A DNA stretch of 64,000 nucleotides, taken from contig OX359247.1 in assembly GCA_947179485.1 (NCBI GenBank), positions 45,481,131 to 45,545,130 of the forward strand, given 5' to 3'. This DNA is from Allacma fusca. Its lineage: Eukaryota > Arthropoda > Collembola > Symphypleona > Sminthuridae. Each line of letters begins with the position of its first letter. The first letter of the stretch is position 1. The translations under genes and the position numbers were made by a program. The notes beneath the pieces were generated by a model. It worked only from the letters and a program-made list of their open reading frames with translations. It was not told where the DNA came from and searched no databases. Positions 10,801-33,345 of this stretch are shown here, piece by piece.

Positions 10801-13800
10801 CATCACATCTCGGAAATTCAACGAAGAATAATGTACATTGCAAAGATTGTTTTCATCATGTTCGATCACTAGAGGGCTCTCAATCCACTGAACCGTTGAC
10901 AAATCTCCAGGATGTAAAGCATTCACAAAGGATTCAGCGACAGCGCGGGGTTGGCCCAATTCTTCTGGCAAAACTGATAAGTTGCAGAAGCAACCCCAAG
11001 ATCCGTTTTGGTGCACATTAAAAACCAAGTCCAAACTAATTTGACGTTCCAAATCCTTATTGTGATTTTCAAAGTCCAAGTTATTATTATCATCTTTGAT
11101 ATAAAAGCAGCGGACATTTTCATAACCTTCCCTGAGTAAACACTGAACAAATCCCTGCATTCCCGATGCTGCATTATCATGAGAAACAAGGTAAACCCTT
11201 GAAGAACCCGTAACAGCAGTTTTCACTTTCTCCACCCAATCAAAGTTTTCATTATTAATTTTAATCACAACTTGTTTATCCATATCAACCATTCTCTGAC
11301 GACGGAACAGATACAAATTCTCATTAGACTTTTGAGCTATGAGTTGATACTCATTGTTAACGGATGGAGTATCTTCGCTCTGTAGTAGCAAGAAACCATT
11401 TTCAGCCATTATTTCCATCGCCATGGATAGACTGTCTTGTGATGCAATCACCAAACTAGCGTTTCCAGCTGTTTTGGCATCTTTCACGGACACTGTTTTC
11501 ACTCCAAGTTCTTCTAGTTTGTCGTACTGACCCTCAGAAATAACAAAACAGTCTGGGTTCTCAAATTTTGGGGGGAATAATGAAATAAGATTGGCGCTCA
11601 AAGCATTTTCCAAATCTTCAGAAAACTCTGCCAGAACAAATTTCCGACCAAGAGTATTGTCCATTACTATTTCCAAAAAGGATTCAACACAATGCTGGGG
11701 ACTTAAGTCTTTCACATTGTCACAATAAGGAACGAAGCGCTGATGACTGAGTGTGGGTAAGGTGTGGTTTGCCTTTCTAGGAGCAATTGCTACTTTCAAA
11801 CCACGGAATTCAATTCCAGGAACTTTCACTGCTTTCACATGTTTCAGGTATGTTACTGGAATGCCATCTCTGTTGTTCATTTCGAACTCATAAAATGCAT
11901 TGGGGTCAATGACAGCCCTTTGCAATCGGATTGGAACATATAGTCCACGATTTGGCTGTTGCGTAAGGGAGATTTGAAGTAGGGTGTCAAGGAAACCAAT
12001 CCAGTTCTTCTGCCATTCAATCTCTGCCCACTGTCCGTTGACATCAACATTCTGGACTCCACGGAAGACTCCCGCATACTCATAACCTCGAAGGCGTAGT
12101 TCTTTGTAGAAGTCATCCCTATTGAGGACAACATGGTTCGTTTCTCTTGTAGGAATTTCTGCTTGGAACATCTCTTCCTTTGGTTGCTTTGTAAATTCCC
12201 GGATCCTGCCTCTGAAAACTGCAGAGTCTCCTTCATAAACCTCAAAATCTCCGTTGTCCGGGAAAATGTTCACGGAGAATTCAACTGTGCCATCTGCAGG
12301 GAGCATTGTGTTTCTCTCAAATCGTAAATTTTCAAAGATGACTGGGAGGTTGTCAAATTTCTTCCCTATTCTCTTCGCAAAAGTGTGCCATACCAACCAC
12401 ATATATCCTGTAGCAGGGAAAATAATTCTGCCGTCGATGATGTGCCCAGCATAAAACGAATCTGTCTCGTTGTTCAAGCTAACCTTCATACTGGAACCAC
12501 CGGATTTTCCCTATAAAAAAAATATTACATATGTTTTCAAACACATTACTAAACATATTTTCAAAACTGTTAGTACGCTTTAAACTAACTTCAGTGGATT
12601 TAATTTTAAGAGTTTTAATACTAATAATCTGATTTTTTTGCCATTTTTACTTACATAATGACATAATGGAACAAGCCAGTCATCAGCATGGTCCCATTTG
12701 ATACAATTGCTGATGATAGGGGTTGGTGGCAGAGCTGGGAACTCTAACTTGTCATACAGAGCGCTGAAGGTTGGATTACATCCCGATAAGTACATTTGAC
12801 CCATAGAGTCCAAGAAGAATTGACAATTGTTTGGAGCATTCCGATTCATAACCCCGATGCGAGAGACAGTATTTGGCAAGCATCTTTTCAAAATGGCTTG
12901 CATCAAACAGTGAGGAGCGACCTCTATAATCACAGCGTTCTGTGGCACAAGTTGTAGAACTTCGTAGAATCGAACAGGAGCCAAGGCATTGTTTACAAAG
13001 TAGTCCACGGAACAGTACTTGTCTAAATCAGAGTCCTTTTTATCCTCTGGAACGGACGTACTAATCCAACGTGAAGTTCTATCCGTTCTGTTGGGTACAA
13101 TTTGGGGTAAATATTCCCTCATGTATGGTTCAGTGGAGTTCATGTATCTGCTGTGGAAAGCAAATCCTGAAGAATGAACGTTCCTGGCAAAAATTCCTTC
13201 ATCCTGTAATTCCTTCACAAATATTTTCACCAGGTCCTCAGGGCCAGAGATGGTTACATTATCAATAGCATTGTGACAGGCGGGGTAAACATTTTCTGGG
13301 CAGCGACGTTCGGCTTCTTCCCATGTCAATCCCACGGAGGCCATTGCTCCTGGAATCTTAGCTTTGTTAAAAGCACGCCCTCTAGCCAAGGAAACAAGTA
13401 CTGTTTGCTCTGCTGTGAGACATCCATCGGCATAAGCACAAGCCACTTCGCCCAATGAATGGCCAAAAATGCCATCGGGGATAATTTCCAAAGCGTAGAG
13501 TAAATCAATGAGAGCGACCTGAATAGCTGTGACGGCTACGATTGAATTCAACCCGTCGTCCAGAACACGCTCATCGTCACTGTACAGAACTTGCTTCAAA
13601 TCAAAATCAAATTTTTTGACGGTTGCCACAGACTTTTCAATCGACTCACGAAATATCCGGAAGTTCATCATATCTCGTACCATCCCTGCGTACTGGGTCC
13701 CCATGCCTGAGAACATAAACCAAATTGGGCGCTTCTCCCCATTTTCAATCTCCTCACATTTTATACGGATTTCATTCTCATGCTCAATCCCAAAGCTTCG

Positions 13801-16800
13801 AAAGTTATGACCAGGGATGTTTGCTTGAGAGATCTCTTGAAGTAATGCGACCAAATGAGGACTTCTCGTTTCCATGAGTTTTTCAAGTGATGACTCAACT
13901 TCCGCAGTCCTACCTGAGAAAGGTACAATGACTGGTATCTCGGGTTGCCAGCTGACTTGATCCACTCTTGGGGCAAGTCTCAGCAAAATATGTACATTAG
14001 CTCCACCAAATCCAAAGGAGTTGACCCCGACGAGAGAGCCGTTGAACTCTGTGTTATTGTCAATGACTTTGATCCGACCGTCGAGCAAAGCAGGAATGTC
14101 AGGGTTGGGAGAGGAATAATGAAGGTTTCCTGGCATGACTCCGTTCAAGTTCGCGAGAATTATTTTCGCAATGCCGCATAACCCTAAAAATTCCATAGAA
14201 AAAAAGTTACGAGATGCCTAGAACAATAACAGATCGTCAAGCTTGAAATGAAAATAATATTCCGTATACATAAATGACGTTACTTTAAAAACAATACACT
14301 CGTTATGGAATTTAAGCGGAAATTTGCATAGGTAAGTACCGGAAGCAGGTTCAGGATGTCCCATGTTGCTCTTGACGGAGCCAATCAACAAAGGTTTATT
14401 GGAATCCCTTCCCTCACAGAACACTCTCGCGATAGCATTTACTTCCTCAGGGTCGCCGACCCTCGTTCCTGTCCCGTGAGCTTCTACGTAATCCACTTCT
14501 TTAGGATCCACCCCAGCTTCAGTATAAACTTCCCTCAGAAGTTTTTCCTGAATGGTTCCAGATGGGAATGTAATACCCTGGGTTTTATACCCATCAACGT
14601 TAGTTTTCCCATGGACAACTGTGGCATAAGATCGTCTGGCTAGTTGGGATTTACAAATGTACAACACAACGGCAGCTTCACTTCGGACGTAGCCTTCTCC
14701 AGTGGAGTCAAAGGATTTACATTTGCCTTCTTTACTAGTCAACCCAAGGTTTGTGAAGGCTAGTGTGGTCATAGGGTCAATACAAATGTGGGCTCCTGCT
14801 ACAATTGCAGCATCGCAAAGACCATTTCTAATGGCTAGGAGGGCTTGTTGAAGGGCTAGTAAACTAGAGGAGCAAGCTGTGTCAACAGCCATACTTGGTC
14901 CTTGGAGGTTATAAGTGAAGGAGATTCGATTGGCCATCATGGACAACGTCCCACCTGTCGCAGTATACCCACTGATATTCTCAGTTGCTTTACGGTGATA
15001 GTCCAAGGCTTCTTCCCCACCCACACCTACGTACACTCCGGTCCTTGATCCACGTATTGTGACCGGATTAACTCCTGCAAACACAATATTGCAATTTGTC
15101 TAGTGTGGTCAGCCGTATTTATAAAAGCTTGGAAAGCGTTTTAAAGAAGTAAGCATTTGAATTCGCAAAGAGCAAATTGAAAATTAGGGAAATGAAATGA
15201 AAAAGTATAGATAGACTGTAGCATGCATGAAAAATTATAATTTTGGGCTGAGACTTACAAAAATCCTGTGGGGATATTCGAGGGTAAAAAGTAAGTTTAC
15301 TTCTTAAATGGGGATAAAACATGGGATAAATGATAAGTAATATTTGAGGAAACAGCTCTTACCAGCGTCAATTAAAGCTTCGTGTGTTAATTCCAACAAT
15401 ATTCCTGTAAATCATTGTGAACATAAATGTTGTTAACATGAACGATTAGAATCATATGGGAAATTTGGCTGTACATACAATATATGTATATAGAAACAGC
15501 AACATACTAAGTCTGGGATCCATGAGGTCTGCCTGTTTGGCGTGAACTCCAAGAAAGTCTGCATCAAATTTGTTCAAATGTTTGAGTTGACCCATGCGGC
15601 TGGGCATTTCAAAGGACTCGACATTCCAGCGGTCGTGGATTTCTGAATAGAAGTAATTACATTTTGATTGTATTATTATTATCTATAGAAAAAATACATG
15701 TTCACACATTTATACATGGATAATTTCATTACTTTATAATAGTTGCGTAACTAAATTGTTCCTCGTTAATGATGCCTTGTTAATCATAAATATCTTAATT
15801 GCTGTCAGTCTTCTCAAAATCTAATTCGTGAACTTGAGAGTTCAAGTGCGTCTTGATTCTTACTTTTTTTTGTACAATTATTGGAACAAATGAAGCTATT
15901 TTCCCTGTTCTAATCGTCCTAATTCGACTAAATTTAAACTACGCAAATTCCCGTCAGAATTGCTCATTTCCTCTTCAAGGAACCAGTTGCCCTTTCTTCA
16001 AGTGGCAATGATAATGATTAAAACCCAATTATTTACATTCGTATAATTACTCATTGATATAATCACTCAAACCTTTTCACAATGAACAATAAGAATTATA
16101 CCAATTACGATGAGGGAAGTGAAAATCAACAACGCTTGATTGTGCGTTCTTACACGTTAGATTTCGCCATCTAATTATTTTCAATTACCTGTCCTAGTAC
16201 AGAAATTCAAAGGAAAATTAAATAATTATTTCACAATAGACAATGAGGAAATCATGCAATGAAATTTGTCCAGGAGGATACATGAGAGAGATTTTTTAAT
16301 TTAGCTTGTTTAATAAAATTGACCACATAAACCAAAGATATGGAGTCTACTATATTTTTTTAAATTTGGGAATTCTGTCAATTAATTCTGAGTTTCAATG
16401 TTACGTATTGCGTGATCACCAGTACATTTTTTTATGTAATTACTGCACTTATGTACATTCGAAGGAAATAAGATTGATATTTAATTGCTGGAAATTTCCA
16501 AGGAAATATACAAAATCCCGAGTATTTATTTCCAAATTGAAGTAAAATTTTGATTACTACTAATTTTTCCACGTGGATGTGCTAAATAGGTCAGATGTGT
16601 CTACTCGTCAATTTTAATGTTTATTGCAAAATGCATGCTTCAGAGAGGAAACGTTTTGAACGCTTGAGCACCGTTGCGATAGTCTCTATATCATTTCCAT
16701 CAGGGTGTCGCATCGCGAGTTATTAAGGGCGATTATCTCTGTTAATGTATCAGGCTTCTCATTTTTGTAAATTTTATGGGATAAAAAAGCTACGTGCCTA

Positions 16801-17509
16801 GGCACATGGATCAGATTACGTGCATATCTCATTGTTAGCGGTCCTTTTCCAGGAACGAAGTCAGACTGGGTTTGTACTTAGGCTATAGAGTTAAATCTCA
16901 ATTTATGTGCCTCCTATATGTAATATAATCACTGACTTCTGTAGCGTGGCAGAGACAACGGTCGGACTAACATTCTACCTCCACAAATTTACTAATGTTT
17001 ACTTTTGCAATGATAATATCAAATACAAATTGGTTGAGTAATAACTTGTTAGTCAAGTGAAAGTGAAACTAATTAAATTTTGAAATTACGACAGGAACGA
17101 TAAATTATACACTCTGGCATTACTCTGCCACACAACAGATACCGCCTATCTACATGACACAATACAAAACTTATCTTAGTTGGCATTCATTAAATATTTT
17201 TTTACCAATTTTACTACTAGAAATGTACTTATGGGCCTGTGCAGGCTATAAGACTAATACGCAAAATTACACTTTGAGGAAGTTAAGAAAACGTTTGTCA
17301 AGCCAAGGCTCCTTCAGAAGAAAAAATAATGTGTGTAACAATTTGTGGTTTCAAAAAATGATTTAAAAGAATAAAATTTCGGATTTAAAATTACCTGTAA
17401 CCATATCCACTCCATTGTGAAGGTTTTGCCAAAATTCCTCCAAATTCTCGGATTCCGGGAATTTACCGGCGATGCCGCTGATCACGACGTCGCCGTTGTA
17501 GCGATCCAT
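7884..17509 (-). CDS. FASN: Type I fatty acid synthase (animal FAS)
   Basis: This is a cytosolic megasynthase that builds palmitate from acetyl-CoA, malonyl-CoA and NADPH. Eight exons, in transcript order: 17509-17395, 15642-15508, 15404-15363, 15074-14340, 14183-12655, 12510-8473, 8357-8109, 8018-7884. All phases agree, giving 2,325 aa. Domains in order: ketosynthase (Cys165 in VDTACSSS, His297 in EAHGTGT, His337 in NMGHPEP); malonyl/acetyltransferase (Ser585 in GHSLGE); dehydratase (His875 in [10 protein letters not shown], Asp1027); degenerate methyltransferase region; enoyl reductase (HAGSGGVGQ near 1519); ketoreductase (GGLGGMG near 1728, Tyr1871); acyl carrier protein (Ser1991 in GMDSL); thioesterase (Ser2131 in GYSYG, Asp2158, His2296). 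In the last exon the usual GDH around the thioesterase His reads GHHH. The start is the first ATG, giving the usual N-terminal [13 protein letters not shown]. Confidence 0.96.
15643..17394 (-). other. Long first intron of fatty acid synthase
   Basis: This 1,752-base intron separates the 38-codon first exon from the rest of the ketosynthase domain and is much longer than the other introns of the gene. I recognise no exon or defined element inside. First-intron length often reflects regulatory sequence, but nothing here identifies a specific site. Confidence 0.6.
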
Positions 17510-20500
17510 GGCTCAGGGCTGTACACAAATGCTCACAGACGGAGTGATATTTTCTGGCCGTGCGTCTCACTCGAAAAGAACCAACGAAATAAAAATCGTA
17601 GAAAGTTTGTGAGCCCACTCAAGTTCACTCTTATGATTTATTATGTTGTTAATGGGAGAATTACATGATGCAACTGAGCCCAACTGCCCCTCAGTAAGGA
17701 GATATATAAATTTGTGGAGGAGACAATGCCCAACTGCTATAATGCTGTGGACGGATGTTAATTGTTTACTTTTTTTTAACATAGGCAGCACCCGGCGTAC
17801 GGTACTGACAATGAGAAGTGTACTCTCTATCTGTAGTCTCACATGAACGAGGAAATCCTTACTGAGTACATTTGGTCAGATTTTCCTCGTGTCATTATCC
17901 CGTATAGGCAAAATGAATACCTCAAATCATCCACCAACAATACTCTTGAGGGCAAACGGGTTTCTGTATGAAGTTTCATTTTCAATCTTACTTCTCCCTT
18001 CTTCAGGTCTCTCTTGACGTTGCAGGTGATTCTCAACATTCACATTGTTGGAGGAAAAAATTTTAATACGGTGGTGTGCCAAGTACCTATACGTCTTTTA
18101 TGAAGATGTTGCTCGCACCGACCAACCAAATCACAATCAAGGTTGAGAAATATAGATATATGGAGTTTCCATTTACTTAATTTCCCTATTTTTCCTTACG
18201 AATCAATATGTCAGACCTTTTAGAATTCATAGTAGTCACTGAGCTCCTTTTTCAAATATGAAATACTATCCAGATGATAAGAGTCACCTTCGACTTTTTT
18301 TTAAAGTTACCTAAGAAAGAATCATTGTCTCACTTGTAAAAGTATCTGGATGTCAATCAGATATTTAGATACCAATGATGTTTACTAATAGAAAAGGTGA
18401 ATGAAAATTCCGTGTTTTATTTGCTAACACCATGTGGAACAGGGCACAATCACATTTTTGGCACTCAAACTGGTTTCCCGGAACAGTGACTTCTCAACTT
18501 TAGTACAAATAATATTTATACTGCGTGTGATCAAGCATAAAAATTTGAGGTTGTTTGAATGAACTTAAATTGAATACGAATTTTCTTTACAGTGACCAAC
18601 AATCTTTCTGGCACCTTTATCTCATTGACAATCTCCCCATTTTATTTTCTCTTTTTTACGACACATTAATATAGGTATTGTCTGGCAGTCCCTGAAAAAT
18701 GTATAACATTTTTATGAAAACATCCTCATCCCAGCATATCTCTTATTCCGGTCATGGATGGTGCTATGCTATACAAGAATATAAACTATACTGTGCATGT
18801 CATTCTGTGAAACGTTTTATGAGCCCCTTTGAGTTTTATATTTTTGAATCACCTTGGATACTGGAGAAGGAGACTGCGCCAATGTTATGCATTATTGAAA
18901 TAGTGAGGTCACATATTGGCAATATCCACTAAGCTGGTTGTACTAGTTGTAGCATGCGACTTGTTGTAGTAGGTTCGCGTTCTAAGATTACTTTGTTAAG
19001 TAATTCCTAGTTTTTTTTTTGTGGAATAATTTGTGGAAATATAGAAGGCTACGTGATGAAATCAACCAGTCCCAATTGATGGAATTCCCATCTCTGCACG
19101 TCCGCACGTACACGTGTTCTAAAATTTTTACAAACACGAATTACCAAGATGCTGGTATTCTGTAAATACTAATTAAGGGGAGGATTGCTTCACACCGTCC
19201 CTAGTGCCTTCTTAGTCACTGGCGCCGATGCCAAACATATTTGATAGGAATTCATTTTTAATAGAAATGTTGATGTTGCTATGAAAATTCGGGCTAATTT
19301 TCCTTATTACTGCTTTCACAGTACAAACTTAAAGACCGTCAGTGATGAGATTATCAAAAACAATCCCTGTTTTAACCTTTGATGTTACATGTACATACAT
19401 ACATACGTTCGAGTCTGTATTTTGATCATATCAGATGGAGATGAGCAAGTAAACAATGAAATAGTAATTGTATTTTATGAGTATAATTGCCAACATAATG
19501 ACACAGTATTCCCAAACATGCACTGTATTGTTTAATGTTGTTTTGAAATGTAATATCATTAGTCTTGCTTCAACTGTCTTGGTTTTAAAACATATTTTCT
19601 GCATACAAAGATGCGTGCATTCGGAAACGTACTCCAAAGGTTTTTTAAAGGTGAAGGAGACGAATGCTGAATAGCTAATTTAAAAAATAAGTAGCTATGT
19701 TCAGTGATTATTGCTTAACCGGTTATTGTATAAAAATTGCCTCGTGTATTCAATACACCCTCAAGTACATATTATAAAAGCTTTTTCCTCCAAGCATGTC
19801 CCTCTTTTGCTCTTTTTTATTGAAAAGGTTTTTCACAACGAGCTTGACTGTGAACAAACTCTTCCTGTCACGGAGATTATTTTGTAGTTTGGATTTTGAG
19901 GGGGAAAAAACTGTTCCCAGAGAAAATACGGGACTTTTGAGAAAAAACGGTGAACGGTAGTTCTAAGATGTGGGAACTTGTCTAAATTTGATCTTCACAG
20001 TGTGTGACTTGAACTGCAATCTAATCTTAAAGACAATAAAGACAGACCGTGAATAATTTAAAATTTTGTGAAATTAAAATAAAAAAGGAGAAATTGAGGC
20101 ATTTTCAGCTCCAGTGTTCTCATAGTCATTTCATTTTCTTTCTTAGATTTACGTCAAGGATTATTAATTGAGCTTCTTGCTTACTTACGAGTAGTAAAGA
20201 ATATAAATTGTCCATTGATTACGATCGCATGGCTCTTGTGAAGAACATCCACTGCGAGAGGGAGAGTAAGAAAATATTTGCTTTTGAGTCTGATGAATAA
20301 GAAGGTGCGTTTCCTCAGTAATCAGTTCACGAGGTTATGCAGTTCCAATAATGAAACCATAATTATTTAATTTGCCGTCACGAATCCGAAAATTTCATGA
20401 CACATGTGAGTCACTGGATATGCATGTTCTCAGTAGATCTTGCACATCACACATCTCTGCACCTGTCAGGGCCGAGGAATGCTTGTTGGACGCGGAAGTG

Positions 20501-23500
20501 AAAGCGAAGTGAGATAAGAAAACCATAATTTCGTAATAAACACTTTGTGGGAACAATAATGTTGATCTGTCTTCCAAAACATTTACGTAGGGTAGGGATT
20601 TAATTTCTGCATTTAATTACGCAACATGCTATTGCAATCGGCTCCGTTGCTTGAACAGAGACGATGAAGTGCCGAACTTTGGTCATGGTTCATTCATTGA
20701 CTTCTACGATCTCCTATATACTGTACCAATGAGTTTTATAACGTCACTTTCAGTAGCCTGCTGTCTCCTGTTATTACAAAGTTGTACCTGCCTGTCTGTC
20801 CATGTGTTAACGTCCAATGTTATATGTGTGTCTCTAGGATACTACTAAAGGGTACATATGCATGTGTGCTAATCTATGAGCTCATATGATAGTACGGTAT
20901 AAGACAATGTATCTCTAGGGTCATGACAACACATCAACGTACACATCATCTTACGTGTGGACTCACACATGTTCCACTGTGTATCTACATATGTACGTCC
21001 ACATATGAGTACTGTAGGTAGGCAATAATATTTGTAGATAGTGCAAGAACAGTAGAAGTGCCAAAAGGTATAGTAAACCTAACTGTTTTAAGTGGATCAA
21101 CTGGTTGCAGTACACAAGGGCCTCACATACAGTAACTATAGGTTGGTAACCTTAACAAATTCGTAGAATGATTCGACACATGAAATTTTCTCTGTATTAA
21201 AAGGAAAAGGAAAAATATGAAGTCCAAAGTCCAACTCCACATTGTACTGTAGTGTAATAATGGTCAGTCAGTAGAGATGGTTATTTCCTTCTTGCCACCA
21301 TCGTTTGTCCGCTGGTAGTGAACGGTTCTGAAGTTTGTAATGGGGAAATACGAACATAACTGCTAAACGGGGAAACTAAAGCTTTTTTACTGTCTTAATC
21401 CTTCCTCAGCTGATAATTATTGTACTTGCGGTGAGTGCGAGTATAAGTCCTCAACGGAATTTTCCCTTACGTACGGTCACTGCTGATTACCAGCTTGAGG
21501 CCAAGTATTGCAAGGGAATGTTACATGTTTAGAAAATTAGTACAAATCTTGCCAGAACTGCTACAGTATCTACCTATATACTATCTGTATGTATACAATC
21601 TCTGAGATTCGGGTATAGAGATATCCGTAGTTTACATGTAGAATAATTCTATATACAAGCATAAACGCACTGAAATGAAACTAGTGACAGAATGACCACT
21701 ATAGTAATAAAATGCGGAGAGTGCGAGAGCATCTGATCAAAGTACATGAGGAAAGGTGAGGAAGTGAAAGAAACACATTCCTATAGGAAAATGGGCTTGG
21801 CATCTTGCAAAAGTGCAATTATTACAAATAACAGGAGTATAGCAGTACACACACACACAAATCCCATTTAATATCTCAAGTGGTTACCTTTACAAGTATA
21901 AGTAACTGCGTGTAATAATTATGTATATGTACGGCACACTCAATGAAAAGGAAAATAACCAGACGGGAACTAATAAGTAATTTTATAATAATTATTGTAA
22001 AAGCTACCCAATACCGGCAGAGCTTCTATTGCCAAGCAATTATGCATGCAAAGTAAACAAGTAATCATTCCTGACATCCACATCCAATACGGCTCACATA
22101 CACATTTATTGCTTCACTTTGCAGTAGAAAAACATTTAAAAATTTCTTTCAAAAGAACGTACAGCTGACTGAGTACTGTAATCTATAGAAAGTACAGACA
22201 CTATATAATAATTATATTTAAGATACTTTCAAATGTTAAGAGGTGTAGAAACACGAAAGTTGACAATAAGAAAAGTCAGGGGGAAAAACAAAACAAAAAT
22301 AAAACACATTTGTGAGACTTATGATCCTCATCATTTTTATGACTTTCGTTTTTATTTACTAGCTTGCCTTACTTTTACTTTACCAAATTTATATTAATTT
22401 TTTTTTACTTAATGGCATTCTTTTTCATCACTTATGAGATGTTCCCGAGGACAAATCTATAATATTAAAATTGTGATCTAGATTATTGTATTAAATTTTT
22501 TCTTCCAAGTTTTTAAACTCATTTTGAATTACTACGTCCTACATGGACGAAACTTGTTTCTCCAAGTATTTAATTAAACTTCAAACCTTGAACTTTAGTA
22601 ACTATTCTAGATTAAGTATCAGTTTGACATCGGAAGACAGTGCCTTCAAGGCACTAGTGATTGTAAATACAAATCTGCAAATGTAAAGGAACCTATTGAT
22701 AAAACCTCGTAAATCTTTTATCAACGCTATTGACAGCGAAAAAAATAGGATATTCATGTACACTACAATGTTTTATTTCATTTTCTGCCTTCGTTACACT
22801 TAATGAAGTTGCTCTTTATTGGCATTGTAAACTTGAAAGCAAGTTTAATAGACTTGATTTAGGTAAGATTGGGATGGATGACTGATTTGCCTTGGAGCAG
22901 TTACATGAACAGAACTTGGTATCTACTGCATTTGATCCTAGATCCATAATTTGTTTAATGGGCTGGAGTTTAAGTTGCATTACTATGTACTATTAAGTAC
23001 ATGATGAAATAAGAACTTAAAGTGTTGCAGTAATATGTCTTATGGAAGCAAATCAGTGGAGGTGACGTCATAATAATTTTGATATTCTTGCCAATTGCCA
23101 ACGAAAGAAAATGCCAGGTATGTTTTTGGTGTTAATGCTATGATAATAACACTGTACACTTGTGTATGAAAAATAATAATTCTTTTGTAAAACGGCGTAC
23201 TGATATCAACTGAATAGTAAAAACGCAGATTGTATAACTGCATGCGCTTGAATAGAATGCAAAACACGCTACTGTCTTTTAAGAAACAGGGCGAGAATAC
23301 CAAGCGGACCAATTGCTGAATTTAGACGAAGTAGTAGTAAATACGCTCACGCATTGTAATATTATTTGACATTTCATACTGTAAAATTTTCTAGTTACAT
23401 TTGTGTACATACTTACATTCAGAGTGCTGAGAACACTCAACTCTTTTCCCTCTGACCAGACAATCCGAAGGTAGCTATTTATATGTAAGCTACGTATGTA

Positions 23501-25900
23501 TGTCTGTGAATATCGAAATTACTGATAACTCTGATTGACTTAAACTTGAATATTTTTACAAAAGGTGACTTTCCCTTTGACAAGAAATACATACTTCCTG
23601 GCTCTTCAACGAGCATCAGATTTTCTACTTTGTAGACAAGGGCCAGTTAAGAAGCAAATTTGAATGCCTTGAAAAAATTTCGAATGACAAATGAAATATT
23701 TGGAAGAAAAAGGATCACGTAATTTGAAATTGAAAACATGCAACATATTTTGACAAATGAAAGTATTTTCTCCTGATGCTTCCATAGTTTGCAGATATTC
23801 TTTTCGGATTCTGCAGTAGTTTGTTTACGTGTTTTTTCTTACTTCTTACCACACGAAATGAGATAGGGTTTGTTTGTTTACATTTTGTATGAATGACATA
23901 GTTGGGATTATTACAAGAGTTACGAAGTTGCTGATGTTGAAAGAGTAAAGCTGTTTATTTATTACGGAAATTAATTTGGTCAGGCCCGGAGGTACATAGC
24001 AATTTGCTTCAGATCGAGGTTGCATATCACTATTACTTCATAACTTCATACAAGTTGAAAACCAACACATCTTAGATATAGGTACAATGATATGGTTGAC
24101 TTACCCTTTTGCAGTTTGTACGCAGAGCTGACCAACATTTACGCTGTAAAATTTTCTCCATGCATGCATTCAGAACAACACCATGATCATGATCATGAAT
24201 AATAACACCATCAACGAGAGAATTCAGAACATTCATTTAGGGCTAAGGTCCTTTCATTAGCAAATATTCTTCAGTATGCTTAAAATGTGTTGTAAGCTGT
24301 AATGAAATTCCAATTCGATTGGCAAATTGAAATGTACAGTGTCGAGCCGACTGATAAGGAAGTGTACAGCAGATGTGGCGAGAATATTGACCCTAAAAAC
24401 ACACGAGACTGTGTTTCTTAGTAGCATCAGTGTTGTGATTATTGTATCATTGATCGTCCTACATAATGCGTTGAATTTAACTTGGATTCATTATGTAACT
24501 GTGAGTTGCTAATATATTCTTGTTGTGAATGTTGTTTGATGATTTTTCTGGTTTGGTAATTTGGAAAGATAAAGTTGTGTTGTGTGCTTATAGCTAAGAT
24601 CGAATCCGTGAGTGACTATTTTGAGTTAAAGGAGACTCGCACATTGCATGATGACCGAAATAGCCTTGCCATTAAACCGCCTATAGTTACTTCATTGTTC
24701 TATTTTGTTCGATAAGCATCTATGTATGCAGGATTTTCAGAATAGTATGCTTTCAGAAAGTTGATCATTTGATTGACTGTAGTTCTTTGTATGTATCGCT
24801 TCAAATATAGGGTAAAGAGATTGCTTAAGGAAGAAGGTTCCACCGTCTCTCTATTGCATCCATTGATTTTTGATTCTTCAATTATTATTACTTACTTACT
24901 TAACATTGCTTGCCAAATATGAGGTAATGGGAAAATGGAGACAAGAAATTACTGAGGGGAGCAAAGAAATAAAAATATTTTTTAAGTTTCATGAACTACA
25001 TGAAGAACGCCAGCTGACGATAGACAACATGGAAGGTTATTCGTTTGTCAGTATGAGGTGCTACACATGCGTACGCAAAATTATTAATAAAATTTAGGCT
25101 TTCAAAACATTTTTAATCAGATGGTATAATAAGTGTAGTAATATTTGCTTATAAGGACAGTGCGTGTAATACAATTTTGTACCAAACCTTGGGGAAACAA
25201 TTGCGTAGCCAAAACTGAATTTTATTATACCTTATTTTGGAGCTCAAATCGCCGAGAAATGTATGCGTAGCTTTAACAGTAATTAGGTATACTTTTGTAT
25301 TCATAACAATTACATATTCTATTGTAATATGTACTTGACGGAGGACAGATGAAAAAACTAATACTAATTTGCGTATATGCAGGAAGGTACATAAAAAAAT
25401 AAGTGCTTCGAACCTTGCAAGATCTCAAAGCACTTAAAGCCAGTCCATTGATTGTAGAAATTAATGACAATTATTACTGCCGTTAAACGAAACCCACATA
25501 TGAAAAATCCATTTCATACTGGGAGTATTGTATAGAATTGCGCGAATATCAAAACAAAACCTACGTTCTTCGGAATTTAAGTTACACAAATACTTATCCT
25601 GTCCAGGAAATCATTCCATTCCATTTCGCTCTTGTTGTAAAATATTTTCACACCACTAACACTTTTCTTTTGTAGATTTTTGTTAGAAAAAATTAGAATA
25701 ATCGACACGAATTTGCTAGAACACAAGGAAAAATCATCCTCTGTTCCATCATAAAGATTTCACCTGCAGTGGATATATTTATATTTGTGATGCATGAGAA
25801 TTTTCCAACACTTAATGCAAGAACGGGCGTAATATCATTTAAATTTATATCTCACAATTAAATTCACTTAAAAACACAATCGAACGAGAGGGAAAATATC
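17510..25900. other. 8.4-kb region with no gene found, between the FAS start and tankyrase stop
   Basis: No exon with a recognisable protein family was found on either strand. The frames present are short and lack family signatures. The part next to 17509 must hold the FAS promoter, and the part next to 25900 the tankyrase 3' UTR. Small features seen: (CATA)n near 19391-19405, (AC)n near 21846-21860, a 17-base near-palindrome at 22639-22655, and ATGATC repeats near 24183-24198. Non-coding RNA genes cannot be excluded by eye. Confidence 0.5.

Positions 25901-33345
<7,445 letters not shown>

Noticed and set aside
8574..13976. Numerous 60-120 codon frames on both strands
   Set aside because: Shadows of the large fatty acid synthase exons.
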